A DNA stretch of 64,000 nt from Velthaea sp965214335 (GCA_965214335.1 CBDCBO010000014.1:1-64000); one strand, 5' to 3'; positions 33,916 through 43,138 are shown, counted from the first letter of the stretch. Program-made: numbers and translations. Notes: generated by a model from the letters alone, not told the origin.

Positions 33916-34833
33916 TTACGGAAGTTCCCGCGCCTCCGGTACGCGTTGGCCGAGCAAAAACGCGCGCAGCATCGCAGCGACCGTGTCAGGCGCATCCTGT
34001 TGCACCCAGTGCGACACACCGGGCAAATAGCGCAGCGTCAAATCTCGCACGAAGCGCTCCGTTCCATACGTTGTCGCCTTGGTCAACGCGACATCAGCTT
34101 CGCCCCAGATCATCAACGTCGGCGTTTCGATCGCGGGAAACGCGCGTTCGAGGCTGCGGCCCGCATCGCGTCCGAGCGCACGATACCAGTTGAGCATCGC
34201 GGTGAGCGCGCCGGGCTGCGCCGCATTGCGTTGATAACCGTCGATCAGGCCTACGGGAAAACGCTCCGGATGCGCGGCGGTCGTTCGAATGGCCCGCGCG
34301 ATCGGTTCGGCTTGATTCCAGCCCAAGACCCATTCGGGTAGATACGGCAATTGGAAAAATACCATGTACCACGAGCGCAATGCTTGAGCCGGCGTCCGCA
34401 GCCGTTCGGCGAAAATCGCCGGATGCGGTACGTTCATGATGATGAGCCGTTCGAGCGGTCGCACCCGGTCGGTTGCGAACAGCCACGCGACGGCCGCGCC
34501 CCAATCGTGCCCGATCAACGTCACCGACGTTGCGCCGGACGCATCGATGAGCGCCGCGACATCCGCCACGAGCCGGTCGGTGCGATACGCGCTGACGGCG
34601 GCCGGTCGCGTCGTACCGCCATAGCCGCGCTGGTTCGGTGCCCAAGCGCGATAGCCGAGTTGCGCCAACAGCGGCAGGACGGTGCGCCACGCGTCGGCCG
34701 ACTCGGGAAAGCCGTGCAAACATAGCGCTAGCCGGTTGCCGCTGCCGCACACCGCGACCTCGAAGCGCAATCCGTTTGCTTCAACCCAGACCGTATCGAT
34801 CGGCGCGGTTGGGCTCAGCTTATCTCCCGGCAC
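33916..34833 (-). CDS. Alpha/beta hydrolase, epoxide-hydrolase-like
   Basis: 305 residues. It has the oxyanion HGFPES motif, the nucleophile elbow VTLIGHDWGAAVAW (Asp nucleophile, as in epoxide hydrolases and haloalkane dehalogenases rather than Ser esterases), a cap domain with two possible Tyr donors, and the catalytic His in LPGVSHWVQQDAP. The sequence between strands 6 and 8 includes TLMIWGEADVALTK. Soluble, no signal peptide. First gene of a pair with the M61 peptidase; the functional link is not obvious. A terminator of the upstream HiPIP gene lies just before it. Confidence 0.85.
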   Translation of the reverse strand: MPGDKLSPTAPIDTVWVEANGLRFEVAVCGSGNRLALCLHGFPESADAWRTVLPLLAQLGYRAWAPNQRGYGGTTRPAAVSAYRTDRLVADVAALIDASGATSVTLIGHDWGAAVAWLFATDRVRPLERLIIMNVPHPAIFAERLRTPAQALRSWYMVFFQLPYLPEWVLGWNQAEPIARAIRTTAAHPERFPVGLIDGYQRNAAQPGALTAMLNWYRALGRDAGRSLERAFPAIETPTLMIWGEADVALTKATTYGTERFVRDLTLRYLPGVSHWVQQDAPDTVAAMLRAFLLGQRVPEARELP

Positions 34834-34841
34834 AAGCGAAA

Positions 34842-34865
34842 AACGCCGGCAGCGTCGCCGGCGTT
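34842..34865 (-). terminator. Rho-independent terminator of the HiPIP gene
   Basis: On the minus strand AACGCCGGC pairs perfectly with GCCGGCGTT around a 6-base loop and is followed by TTT. It lies 28 bp after the HiPIP stop and just before the hydrolase start, so it separates the two units. Confidence 0.8.
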
Positions 34866-34892
34866 CTCAGGTTCGCGCATCTGCGCCGAGGG

Positions 34893-35177
34893 TTAGCTCT
34901 TGGCGGAGTACACCACACACCAGCCCTCGGGGCTGATGCTGCCGGCGACGACTTGGCAAGCACCTTTGGCTTTGGCGTCTTTGCTGTTCGGAAGGTAAAA
35001 TTTGCAGCCCGCGCACTTCGCTGCGCCCTTGGGTTTATCTTGATATTGCACGGCGTTTTGCGGGGATTTCGCCGCGGCTGCGGCACCGCTGGCCGTCGCA
35101 GCAACCGCGGTTGCGGCGAGCGGAAGACTGAGCAGATTGATAAGAACGGACTTACGAGACAAATGATCGTTCAACAT
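34893..35177 (-). CDS. High-potential iron-sulfur protein (HiPIP), exported
   Basis: 94 residues from ATG 35177, just after a GGAGG site; the upstream frame is noise. The C-terminus shows the four-cysteine HiPIP layout: CAGC, then 15 residues, Cys, then 12 residues, Cys (EGWCVVY), which ligates one 4Fe-4S cluster. The N-terminus is a Tat-like signal with SRKSVLINLLSLPLAATAVAA; Lys replaces the second Arg of the usual twin-Arg motif. HiPIPs carry electrons in the periplasm, for example to cytochrome oxidases or reaction centres. No partner gene is adjacent. Bounded downstream by a clear terminator. Confidence 0.9.
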   Translation of the reverse strand: MLNDHLSRKSVLINLLSLPLAATAVAATASGAAAAAKSPQNAVQYQDKPKGAAKCAGCKFYLPNSKDAKAKGACQVVAGSISPEGWCVVYSAKS

Positions 35178-35248
35178 GACCTCCAGAGTGTCTGATGATT
35201 CCCAGCGTTTAACGGTTCCGAATTGGCGCCGGGTTCCGCCGCAGCCCT

Positions 35249-37903
35249 TCATTTTACCGAGATTTCTTGCTCCCCCGAAATCGGCAGCGGCGGCAACGGC
35301 GCGACCACGTTGAACGTTAGGCGCGTTCCGTCGTCCATGATGCCGACCCGCACCAAGTCACCGTCGCGAATATCACCGGCGAGAATTTTGCGTCCCAGCG
35401 GCGTCTCGACCTCACGTTGAATCGCACGCTTGAGCGGGCGCGCACCGTACGCGGGTTCATAGCCCGACTGCACCAGATGGGTCTTTGCTTCGTCGCTGAT
35501 CTCGAGGCTGATCCGGCGCTCGACCAGCCGCGCCCGGACGCGGTCGAGTTGGATCTCGATGATTTCCTTGAGCTGATCTTCCGACAACGCGTGGAAAACG
35601 ACCGTTTCGTCGATCCGATTCAGAAACTCCGGGCGGAAATGCTGGCGCAGTTCTTCGAGCACCGTCGTCCGCATGGTCGCAAATCCGGCGCTGCTTTCGT
35701 CGCCGCGATAATCGAGAATACGGTGACTGCCGATGTTCGATGTCATGATGACGATCGTGTTGCGGAAGTCGATCGTTCGGCCTTGACCGTCGGTCAATCG
35801 GCCGTCATCGAGAATTTGCAAAAAGACGTTGAAGACGTCGGGGTGCGCTTTTTCGATCTCGTCGAACAAAATGACCGAAAAGGGCCGTCGCCGGACGCGT
35901 TCGGTGAGTTGACCGCCCTCATCGTAGCCGACATAGCCGGGCGGTGCGCCGAGTAACCGGGCGACCGTATGCTTCTCCTGATACTCCGACATGTCGATCC
36001 GAACGAGCGCGCGTTCGTCATCGAACAAGAAGGACGCCAGCGCACGCGCCAACTCCGTTTTGCCCACACCCGTCGGTCCGAGAAACAAAAACGAACCCAG
36101 CGGCCGGTTCGGGTCGCCTAAACCCGAGCGCGCGCGTACGATCGCTTCGGCCACCGCGTCGACCGCTTGAGCCTGGCCGATCACGCGCTTGTGCAGTTCG
36201 CGGTCCAAGTTGAGCAACTTGGCAATTTCGCCTTGCAGCAACTTACTGACCGGAATACCGGTCCAGCGCGCCACGATTTCGGCGATGTCTTCTTCGTCGA
36301 CTTCTTCCTTGAGCAGCCGCTTATCGCTGGCGCCCAGCGACTCTTCGCGCTCGCGCAGCGACCGTTCGAGGTCGCTCAACCGGCCGTATTTGAGTCGCGA
36401 CGCGGTCGCGTAATCAGCACTCTGGGAAGCCCGATCGACGTCGATCTTCGTCGCTTCAATTTGTTCGCGCAACGTGCGCAGTGACTGCACGGCGTCTTTT
36501 TCGTTGTGCCAGCGCGCCTTGAGCCCGTCGGAATCCGCGTGCAATACCGCGAGTTCCGCTTCGAGCTTTTCCAGCCGTTGACGCGACGCCGTATCGGTCT
36601 CGCGTTTGAGCGCTTCGCGCTCGATCTCGAGTTGCATGATCCGCCGCGATGCTTCATCGAGTTCGGTCGGCATCGAGTCGATTTCGGTGCGCAATTTGGC
36701 CGCTGATTCGTCGACGAGATCGATCGCTTTATCAGGCAAGAAACGATCGGCGATATAGCGGTTCGACAGAACGGCGGCGGCGACGAGCGCCGAATCTTTG
36801 ATCCGCACGCCGTGGTGCACTTCGTACCGCTCGCGTAAGCCGCGCAAGATCGAAATCGTATCTTCGACCGTCGGTTGATCGACGACGACGGGTTGAAAGC
36901 GCCGTTCGAGCGCAGCATCTTTCTCGATGTACTTGCGATACTCGTCGAGGGTCGTCGCTCCGATCATGTGCAGTTCACCGCGCGCCAGCAGCGGCTTGAG
37001 CAAATTACCGGCATCCATCGAACCTTCCGTTTTACCGGCACCCACGACGGTGTGCAATTCATCCACAAACAGCAGCACCGCCCCGTTCGCACTCTGCACT
37101 TCTTTGAGTACGGCTTTGAGGCGCTCTTCGAATTCGCCGCGATATTTGGCTCCGGCGATGAGCGCACCCATATCAAGCGAAACGATACGCTTCTTTTTAA
37201 GACCTTCGGGAACGTCTCCGCGAACGATCCGCTGCGCCAATCCCTCGACGATCGCCGTCTTGCCGACGCCGGGTTCACCGATGAGCACCGGATTATTTTT
37301 CGTGCGTCGCGACAGCACTTGCACGACGCGCCGGATCTCGTCGTCGCGACCGATGACGGGATCGAGCTTGCCGGCCTCGGCAGCTTTGGTCAGATCGCGC
37401 CCGTAGCGCTCGAGCGTCTGGTACGTTCCTTCAGGGTTCTGGCTCGTGACGCGCTGGTTGCCGCGCACGTCGCGTAGCGCCGTCAGGAGCTTATCGTGCG
37501 ACAATCCGGCCTCGCGAAACACGCGGCCGGCGCCGCCGTTATCGGCCGTCATCGCGAGCAACAGGTGCTCGACCGAAACATACTCGTCGTTGAGCTTCTT
37601 TGAAGCTTCCTCGGCGGCCGTGAGCAGACGGGTTAGCGCCGGCGCGACGGTGATCTGGTTCGCGTCGGCATTGGAGCCGGAGAAGCGGGGCAGCTGGCCG
37701 ATCGCTTGATCGACTTTCGCCGTCAGCGCGGCCGCGTCTAAACCGGCCTTCGCCAAAATCGGTCCGGCGATGCCTTCGGGTTGCGCCAGCACCGCGGCGA
37801 GCAGGTGCTCGGGAGCCGTTTGGGTGTTGCGCTCGGAAAGCGCGCGGCTATACGCCGTATTGAGCGCTTCCTGAACGCGCTGGGTCATGCGTTCGACATT
37901 CAT
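35249..37903 (-). CDS. clpB: ATP-dependent disaggregase ClpB
   Basis: 884 residues, usual length. N-terminal Clp repeats (about 1-145), first AAA+ domain with Walker A GEPGVGKTAIVEG and Walker B LLFVDELH, and a middle coiled-coil domain (about 400-525; ERDLER-like SDLERSLREREESL), which identifies ClpB rather than ClpA/C. The second AAA+ domain has GPTGVGKTELARALA and VILFDEIEKAHPDVFN, ending with the sensor-2 GARPLKR segment. It rescues aggregated proteins with DnaK. A CIRCE-like element covers the start region, indicating HrcA-type heat-shock control. Confidence 0.97.
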   Translation of the reverse strand: MNVERMTQRVQEALNTAYSRALSERNTQTAPEHLLAAVLAQPEGIAGPILAKAGLDAAALTAKVDQAIGQLPRFSGSNADANQITVAPALTRLLTAAEEASKKLNDEYVSVEHLLLAMTADNGGAGRVFREAGLSHDKLLTALRDVRGNQRVTSQNPEGTYQTLERYGRDLTKAAEAGKLDPVIGRDDEIRRVVQVLSRRTKNNPVLIGEPGVGKTAIVEGLAQRIVRGDVPEGLKKKRIVSLDMGALIAGAKYRGEFEERLKAVLKEVQSANGAVLLFVDELHTVVGAGKTEGSMDAGNLLKPLLARGELHMIGATTLDEYRKYIEKDAALERRFQPVVVDQPTVEDTISILRGLRERYEVHHGVRIKDSALVAAAVLSNRYIADRFLPDKAIDLVDESAAKLRTEIDSMPTELDEASRRIMQLEIEREALKRETDTASRQRLEKLEAELAVLHADSDGLKARWHNEKDAVQSLRTLREQIEATKIDVDRASQSADYATASRLKYGRLSDLERSLREREESLGASDKRLLKEEVDEEDIAEIVARWTGIPVSKLLQGEIAKLLNLDRELHKRVIGQAQAVDAVAEAIVRARSGLGDPNRPLGSFLFLGPTGVGKTELARALASFLFDDERALVRIDMSEYQEKHTVARLLGAPPGYVGYDEGGQLTERVRRRPFSVILFDEIEKAHPDVFNVFLQILDDGRLTDGQGRTIDFRNTIVIMTSNIGSHRILDYRGDESSAGFATMRTTVLEELRQHFRPEFLNRIDETVVFHALSEDQLKEIIEIQLDRVRARLVERRISLEISDEAKTHLVQSGYEPAYGARPLKRAIQREVETPLGRKILAGDIRDGDLVRVGIMDDGTRLTFNVVAPLPPLPISGEQEISVK

Positions 37904-37929
37904 TCGCAGTCTACAACCCGGAGTGCTAA
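37903..37929. promoter_or_regulatory. CIRCE-like operator (HrcA site) at the clpB start
   Basis: Arms TTCGCAGTC and GAGTGCTAA are separated by exactly nine bases. The second arm is identical to the CIRCE consensus half (TTAGCACTC-N9-GAGTGCTAA) and the first matches at seven of nine positions. It touches the first base of the clpB start codon, so HrcA binding would block transcription or initiation. Confidence 0.75.
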
Positions 37930-37994
37930 CTTACGGGTTGCGGTGCACGGTTTACGTCGAGCGGATTTTACCTTAGCTGTCGAACCGGAGGCGT

Positions 37995-39095
37995 ATGGAT
38001 GCCGCCGCACCGCTGCCTGGTCTTGCAAAAGCAGCGTTCCGGGCGTTCTTCGTCTATGACGTCGCCGACACCATCGACTTGGCGCGGCTGCGCACGGTGC
38101 GTGGGGAAGGCGTGTCGCGCGCGCCGCTCCAGTTGCGCCGTGAGGCGTCGTCCGATTTCATTCAGTATCCGGTCGTGCCGCTGATGGTACGCTTACCGGA
38201 CCTCGAAGAATACGATGCCACCTTGCGCGCGAAGATCTTCGATTTTGGCGTCGTCTCGATCCGCCTGAGCATACCGTTCAGCGGCAGCTGGGAAGAGTTC
38301 GGAGCGTCGACGCGGCGCTGGCGCAGCGACCCGCGCCTCGAAGTGCAAGCCCGCGCCGCACTCGACGACGTTCTCGTTGAGATCAGCGCGGCCTTGGACG
38401 AGCCGCATCCGGCGCTCGTCGAGGATTATTTCATTCTCGAGGTGGACCGCTTCGATCGGCCGATCGATGCGGCGCGGCTGTCGACTGACCTCGCCTCAGC
38501 GCTGTCCCGCTTACTGCTCTTCGAGGACCGCCCGCTGGTGCGCGCCGAGCAGATCGAAGCGCTGCGGCTGTCTGCTTCATACTATGACGACGATTTTGTC
38601 GTCGTTCAGTGGGACGCGGCATTTGTGTACGACCGCGCCGACGGCGCCGAAGCGGTCGAAGATATCTTGGAGTTCGCCAATTCACAGCTCGTCGAGTTCC
38701 GCACCTACGACGCGCGGCTCGACGCCGAGCTCGACGCGATATACGCCGAAGATCCGGGCCGGTCGCACGGCGGCTTCATGAGCCGAGCAGCGGCGAATCG
38801 CGCGGCTCAAGTGCGCTTTCTGCTCGTTGATATTCTCGAGCTGACCGATCGAACGTCCAACGCGCTTAAAATTATCGGCGATGCCTACTACGCCCGGCTC
38901 TACCGTTCCATCGCCGCTCGGTTGGGTCTGGCCGATTGGCAACGGCTGATCGATGAAAAGCTGCGCTCCGTGTCGGAAATTTATCGCGTCTTCCAGGATC
39001 AAGCGCAGCACACGCGCAGCGAGGTGCTCGAAATTATCGTCATTATTTTGGTGGCGCTCGAAGCGGTGATCGGCGTTATCGCGCTACGTCACTAG
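37995..39095 (+). CDS. RMD1/DUF155 family membrane-anchored protein
   Basis: 366 residues from ATG 37995, preceded by GGAGG. The N-terminal part is mixed alpha/beta (AFFVYDVADTIDL, FDFGVVSIRL). The C-terminal half shows the family pattern: LELTDRTSNALKIIGDAYYA, then LADWQRLIDEKLRSVSEIYRV, then SEVLEIIVIILVALEAVIGV as a single C-terminal membrane helix. Bacterial DUF155 proteins are uncharacterised; the yeast homologue Rmd1 is linked to sporulation and the human one to mitochondrial translation. It is divergent from clpB, sharing a 91-bp intergenic region. Confidence 0.85.
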   Translation: MDAAAPLPGLAKAAFRAFFVYDVADTIDLARLRTVRGEGVSRAPLQLRREASSDFIQYPVVPLMVRLPDLEEYDATLRAKIFDFGVVSIRLSIPFSGSWEEFGASTRRWRSDPRLEVQARAALDDVLVEISAALDEPHPALVEDYFILEVDRFDRPIDAARLSTDLASALSRLLLFEDRPLVRAEQIEALRLSASYYDDDFVVVQWDAAFVYDRADGAEAVEDILEFANSQLVEFRTYDARLDAELDAIYAEDPGRSHGGFMSRAAANRAAQVRFLLVDILELTDRTSNALKIIGDAYYARLYRSIAARLGLADWQRLIDEKLRSVSEIYRVFQDQAQHTRSEVLEIIVIILVALEAVIGVIALRH

Positions 39096-39123
39096 GCGTT
39101 ATACCGCGCGCCGGCGACGCGGG

Positions 39124-39690
39124 CTATTTCGTCAAGCGTTTGAGCCGCAGTCCCGCGGCGATCAGCGCGCTACCCGCAGTGAAGCCGTAGATAGCGATAA
39201 GAATCGTTAAGTACGTCAAGCCGAGACCCGGCACGAGCGTGACGTAGATGCCGAAGGCGACCGAGATAACCCCGAAGAGCACGTACAGCCATTCGCCGGT
39301 GATAACGCGACGCAGCGCGACGGCGACGACGATCTCGAAGACGCCGGTCAGGAGCGCCCAGAAACCAACCAGATAGCCCAACGTGAGAGCGGTCAGGCCC
39401 GGCCAGCGCAGGATCGCCCAGCCGGCGGCGATGCTCACGAACCCCGACAGGAGCAAGAGCCACCACGCCGCATCCGACCGCATCACGCCGACGGCCTTGA
39501 CCACGGCGAACAGCCCGTCGACGACAAAGAACGCCCCCAGCAACAGAATAACGGCCGCGAGCGTGGCGCGCGGTTCGAAGATGGCGACAAGTCCGAGCAA
39601 GAGCGCGAGCACACCGCGCACGACGAAGAGCCACCAGCCGCGGGCAGCCGCGGAGCCGAGACCAGGCAGCGAGCTGCGCGTCGTAATCAA
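39124..39690 (-). CDS. HdeD-like (DUF308) membrane protein
   Basis: 188 residues from TTG 39690, chosen because GGGAGG lies seven bases upstream; the open frame extends a further 25 codons of low-complexity sequence. Six transmembrane helices arranged as repeated hairpins (WWLFVVRGVLALLLGLVAIF, VILLLGAFFVVDGLFAVV, LLSGFVSIAAGWAILRWPGL and so on) match the HdeD acid-resistance membrane family. Function in the envelope is unclear outside E. coli. Its 3' end is 28 bp from the convergent RMD1-type gene. Confidence 0.82.
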   Translation of the reverse strand: MITTRSSLPGLGSAAARGWWLFVVRGVLALLLGLVAIFEPRATLAAVILLLGAFFVVDGLFAVVKAVGVMRSDAAWWLLLLSGFVSIAAGWAILRWPGLTALTLGYLVGFWALLTGVFEIVVAVALRRVITGEWLYVLFGVISVAFGIYVTLVPGLGLTYLTILIAIYGFTAGSALIAAGLRLKRLTK

Positions 39691-39904
39691 CAGGAAGCCT
39701 CCCGCGGCCGGCGTGGAATGCGCAGGCCGGCTTCGTAGCGCCGGCTGACTGCTTCGCCTCCGCATTCAGTTGTGCTTGCCCGTTAGCGCCGCACTTTCGA
39801 GCGCCGCCTCGTCGCCGCGATCATGCGTCAGCAACGCCGCTAAGCCGCACGAAAAAGGTCCCCTCGCACGGAGCCCGTCACTTGACGTTGTCGTAAGCTT
39901 CTCG

Positions 39905-39921
39905 ATCGGCCGACGGCCGAT
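39905..39921. terminator. Short hairpin downstream of the porin gene
   Basis: ATCGGCC and GGCCGAT pair across GAC within the 300-bp region between the porin 3' end and the HdeD-like gene. No T-tract follows, so terminator function is uncertain. Nothing else is seen in this gap. Confidence 0.3.
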
Positions 39922-39988
39922 TCGTCACGTTCGTCGAACGCGTTGAGTTTGGACACACGGCCATCTGTCGGCGAAGCCGTCATCAGCC

Positions 39989-41601
39989 CTAGAACGTGTA
40001 TTGCAATTGATGGCGCAGATATTTGAAATTATACGGCAACGACGGCTGTGTGCGATCCGCGAACCGCTCGCGGAACGACAACCCTTTATATGGTCCAGTG
40101 CGCACTTGGTTGAAATTGTACGTCAGATCGGCGTCGAACTCATACGTCCGGTTGCGCGCGAACGACGTATCATAGTTGTACGCCGCTTCACTCGCGATCG
40201 CCACGAGGCGTTTGTCGACGTCGTATAGGTCAGCGCGCCTTTGAGCGAAAAACCGGCGCTGCGGCGGTCCACCATACCTTGCGAGATACTCGTCGTGTAC
40301 AGGGGATCCGTGGCGTACGAATCGGTATACGGCGAAGCGAGACCGCCGTAGGCCACCTTGACGGGAACGCTGTAGAGCCCGGGTCCCACGAGCACCGGAT
40401 TCGTGGCGATGGCGGCGGTCGTTCCGCCCTGGGGTAAGAAATAGCCGACTTCACCGGCCAACGCGGCGGCAGACTCTGCCGTCGCGGTCGACGTCGCGCT
40501 GACATCGACCGTTCTCGTGGCATAATTCCAAGGCGCGTAATCTGCGCCGACGGTAGCGACGAGATGTTTCACCGGCGTCGCGCCGAGCTGAAGGCCGATC
40601 GTCTGATTTTCGATCCGACCCAGGATCGCCGTACCGCTTTGCCGCTCGCTCATGAATTGAAACGCGCCGAACGGGTTGACCGAGCTCTTCGGGTCGAAGG
40701 AATACCGGCCCTCGAAGTACGTCAAGCTTGCGATATTATGAAACCGGTAGGTTTCAGTGGTGACGGTAGCTCGGCTGCTGGGCCGGAAGGTAAGGTTGAC
40801 CCGGTCGGCTCCCGTCGTGATCGGTACCGTCGATTTGAAATCGCCGCCGCCGCCGACACCCGCCGGCGCCGTCGTACACGTGAGCAGCGTGCACTGATCG
40901 AAAAGTGAATCGGTACGTGTTTCGAATCGGGTGATGCGGGTCAGGCCGAGTGAAACCGTTTTGCTCAGATTGAACGTTGCATCGACGCCTTGATAGAGTG
41001 CCGGCTTGATGCGCGAGTCCGATGAGGGCTCCCAGAGTTTGTTCAACAACTGGTTGCCGACCGTAATCTGAGCGGTCGGATCAGTGTATTTCACGTAGTA
41101 TTCAAACGTTTCGAGCGCATAGCCCGGCAGCGAATTATCGATACCGGCATTATTTTTTGCGCACAACGCTTGCGCTTCGTTGACGACGAGGGTGCCCCCG
41201 ACGTTACATCCGACGCTGCCGCCGTTGAGGCCGAACGGGAAGGCTCCCCACAGGGCGCCGCCGACGGAAAACGGGGTATTGCCGATCAGGTAGTCCGCCC
41301 GGATGTCACCGCCGAAATTGAACGCCGCACGATTCGGTCCGGTCGGACCTTTCGCGGTGTATTCCGGCGTATTGATGCGGTTAAAATCATACGCGCGTAA
41401 CGTCCCGCTCAGCGTTAAGCCTTTGACTTTAAGCGGATTCCAGCCCGGAGCGGGTGTAGCTGTCGCCGATGCCGGTGCGCCGCCGGCCCGATCGTTGGTC
41501 GCCGGAGCGGGTGACGGCGCCGTCTGCGCAAGAGCGACGCCCGAGCACAGGGCAAGACATGTCGCGCCTGCCGAAGCAACACGCAGAAGCCGAGAAAACA
41601 A
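39989..41601 (-). pseudogene. Outer-membrane beta-barrel porin, frame disrupted near 40225
   Basis: The gene starts at TTG 41601 (AAGGA upstream) with a signal peptide (LLRVASAGATCLALCSGVALAQ), a Pro/Ala linker, and then alternating beta strands rich in aromatic residues (FEYYVKYTDPTAQITVGNQL). It ends in its own frame at 40123 with about 25 basic, non-barrel residues. The minus-strand frame shifted near 40225 instead continues as barrel sequence (AAYNYDTSFARNRTYEFDAD) and stops at 39989 with LRHQLQYTF. A terminal Phe is the normal outer-membrane insertion signal. Restoring the frame (for example one TA fewer in TATAC) yields about 537 residues. Real mutation and sequencing error cannot be separated here. 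Confidence 0.75.
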
Positions 41602-41775
41602 TCGCCAGAATCCTTCGAAGCACGCGAATAACGCGAGTACCTAAACCGTTGCGCCACAACTCTCGCGCATGAGGGTTAAGCAAAGATTATCAGCCGTCGA
41701 TTTCTCGAAAAGAATCGTAGTTTTCCGCAGCAACGTGCACGCGAACGCCGGGCGACCCGGCGAGGACAATAAACA

Positions 41776-41799
41776 GGGGCTGCTCGCTGGAGCAGCCCC
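41776..41799 (-). terminator. Rho-independent terminator of trxA
   Basis: Perfect 10-bp stem (GGGGCTGCTC/GAGCAGCCCC) with a four-base loop. On the minus strand it is followed by TGTTTATT, 52 bp after the thioredoxin stop. It also insulates the porin gene downstream. The rest of this 249-bp gap holds only the porin upstream region. Confidence 0.8.
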
Positions 41800-41850
41800 C
41801 GCCGGGAATTCGACGTCGCACGACGGCGCCGAAGGGAGAACTCGCTTCGG

Positions 41851-42183
41851 TTACGCCGCCGCGAGATGTTTGTTGAGCATCGATGTGATCGTCGATTCGT
41901 TGACGAATCCGACGATACGATCGACCGCTTTACCACCCTTGAACAGAATCAGGCACGGTATACCGGAAACCTGATATTCGCCCGACAAGCTCGGAGCTTC
42001 ATCCGTGTTGAGCTTAACGAAGGTGACCCGGTCGCCCATCGTGCCGGCAATCTTCTCTACGACTGGTGCCAGCATTTTGCACGGGCCACACCACGGGGCC
42101 CAGAAGTCGACCAGGACGGGTTTCGGGGATGCAAGCACATCGGTGGAAAACGTGCTTTGTGATACGTCGGGCAGTGCGCTCAT
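41851..42183 (-). CDS. trxA: Thioredoxin
   Basis: 110 residues, typical of thioredoxin 1. The active site is FWAPWCGPCKMLAP, and the cis-Pro loop is VSGIPCLILFKGG. It carries out dithiol-disulfide exchange in the cytoplasm (no signal peptide). An AGGAGG ribosome site stands upstream of ATG 42183. A third Cys directly follows the cis-Pro (IPC) where Thr is most common, a minor variation. Monocistronic, with a strong terminator downstream. Confidence 0.95.
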   Translation of the reverse strand: MSALPDVSQSTFSTDVLASPKPVLVDFWAPWCGPCKMLAPVVEKIAGTMGDRVTFVKLNTDEAPSLSGEYQVSGIPCLILFKGGKAVDRIVGFVNESTITSMLNKHLAAA

Positions 42184-42259
42184 AAGTGGTTCAAATACCT
42201 CCTATCGATATGGAACCCGGCGCGCGATGCGCCGGTTTCGGATCGCGATTGCATCGAAC

Positions 42260-43138
42260 TTAGACCGCGACCGGTGACAGTAAAGTGCGCAGCGCACTGT
42301 GATCCGCCTCAGGCGACCGCTGCGCCAATTCCGTCATGCGATCGCGTAAAAGCTCGGCGGCCGGCAGGTGGAGGTGGGCGTCCTTTTCGGCGGCCACCAC
42401 GATGTCCAGATCTTTTTTGTGTAACTTGGCTTTGAAGCCCGGCGTGTAGGCTTCGTTGAGCATGCGCTCGCCGTGAACTTCCAAAATCCGGCTTTGCGCG
42501 AAACCGCCCAACAGCGCTGTCCGGACTTTGGCCGGGTCGACGCCTGATGCCGATGCCAGTGCCAAAGCTTCCGCCACCGCTTCGATGGTCACCGCGACAA
42601 TGAGTTGATTGCACGCTTTGGCGATCTGACCGGCGCCGGCTTCACCGACGAGCGTAATGTTCTTCCCCATCGCTTGCAAGATCGGCAATACGCGCTCGAA
42701 AGCGGCCGCATCGCCGCCAACCATGATCGAGAGCGTCGCCTCTACCGCGCCCTTTTCGCCGCCGCTTACCGGTGCATCGAGTGCCGCGACGTCCGCTGCG
42801 CGTAATTCGCTCGCCACTCGACGCGACATCGCGGGATCGATCGTGCTCATGTCGATGAACGTCGCACCGGCGCGAATGCCCGCCGCGACGCCGTGCGGAC
42901 CGAGCACCACCGCTTCAACGTCGGGCGTGTCGGGCAGCATCGTGAGCACAACATCGCTCGCGGCCGCGACAGCGGCCGCCGTTGAGGCCGTTGTTGCGCC
43001 GTCGGCAACGAGCGCATCGACACGCGTGCGAGAGCGATTCAGCGCGCACACCGGATAACCGGCTTTGAGTAAGTTGCGCGCCATCGGCAGACCCATGATT
43101 CCGAGGCCGATAAATCCAATCGCGGGCTTCGCGCTCAT
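42260..43138 (-). CDS. Beta-hydroxyacid dehydrogenase (tartronate semialdehyde reductase / 3-hydroxyisobutyrate dehydrogenase family)
   Basis: 292 residues. The Rossmann start GFIGLGIMGLPMARNLLKAGY binds NAD(P). The substrate loop is ALDAPVSGGEKGA, and the catalytic Lys lies in GAGQIAKACNQL. The C-terminal KKDLDI segment is also family-typical. These features fit GarR/GlxR- or MmsB-type enzymes that reduce tartronate semialdehyde or oxidise 3-hydroxyisobutyrate. Neighbours (trxA, yceI) do not decide the substrate, so no symbol is given. ATG 43138 has a GAAAGGA site. Confidence 0.9.
   Translation of the reverse strand: MSAKPAIGFIGLGIMGLPMARNLLKAGYPVCALNRSRTRVDALVADGATTASTAAAVAAASDVVLTMLPDTPDVEAVVLGPHGVAAGIRAGATFIDMSTIDPAMSRRVASELRAADVAALDAPVSGGEKGAVEATLSIMVGGDAAAFERVLPILQAMGKNITLVGEAGAGQIAKACNQLIVAVTIEAVAEALALASASGVDPAKVRTALLGGFAQSRILEVHGERMLNEAYTPGFKAKLHKKDLDIVVAAEKDAHLHLPAAELLRDRMTELAQRSPEADHSALRTLLSPVAV

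Noticed and set aside
37908..37913. TAGACT as a leaderless -10 of clpB
   Set aside because: It ends only four bases before the ATG, too close for the usual transcription start distance, and lies inside the CIRCE-like element.
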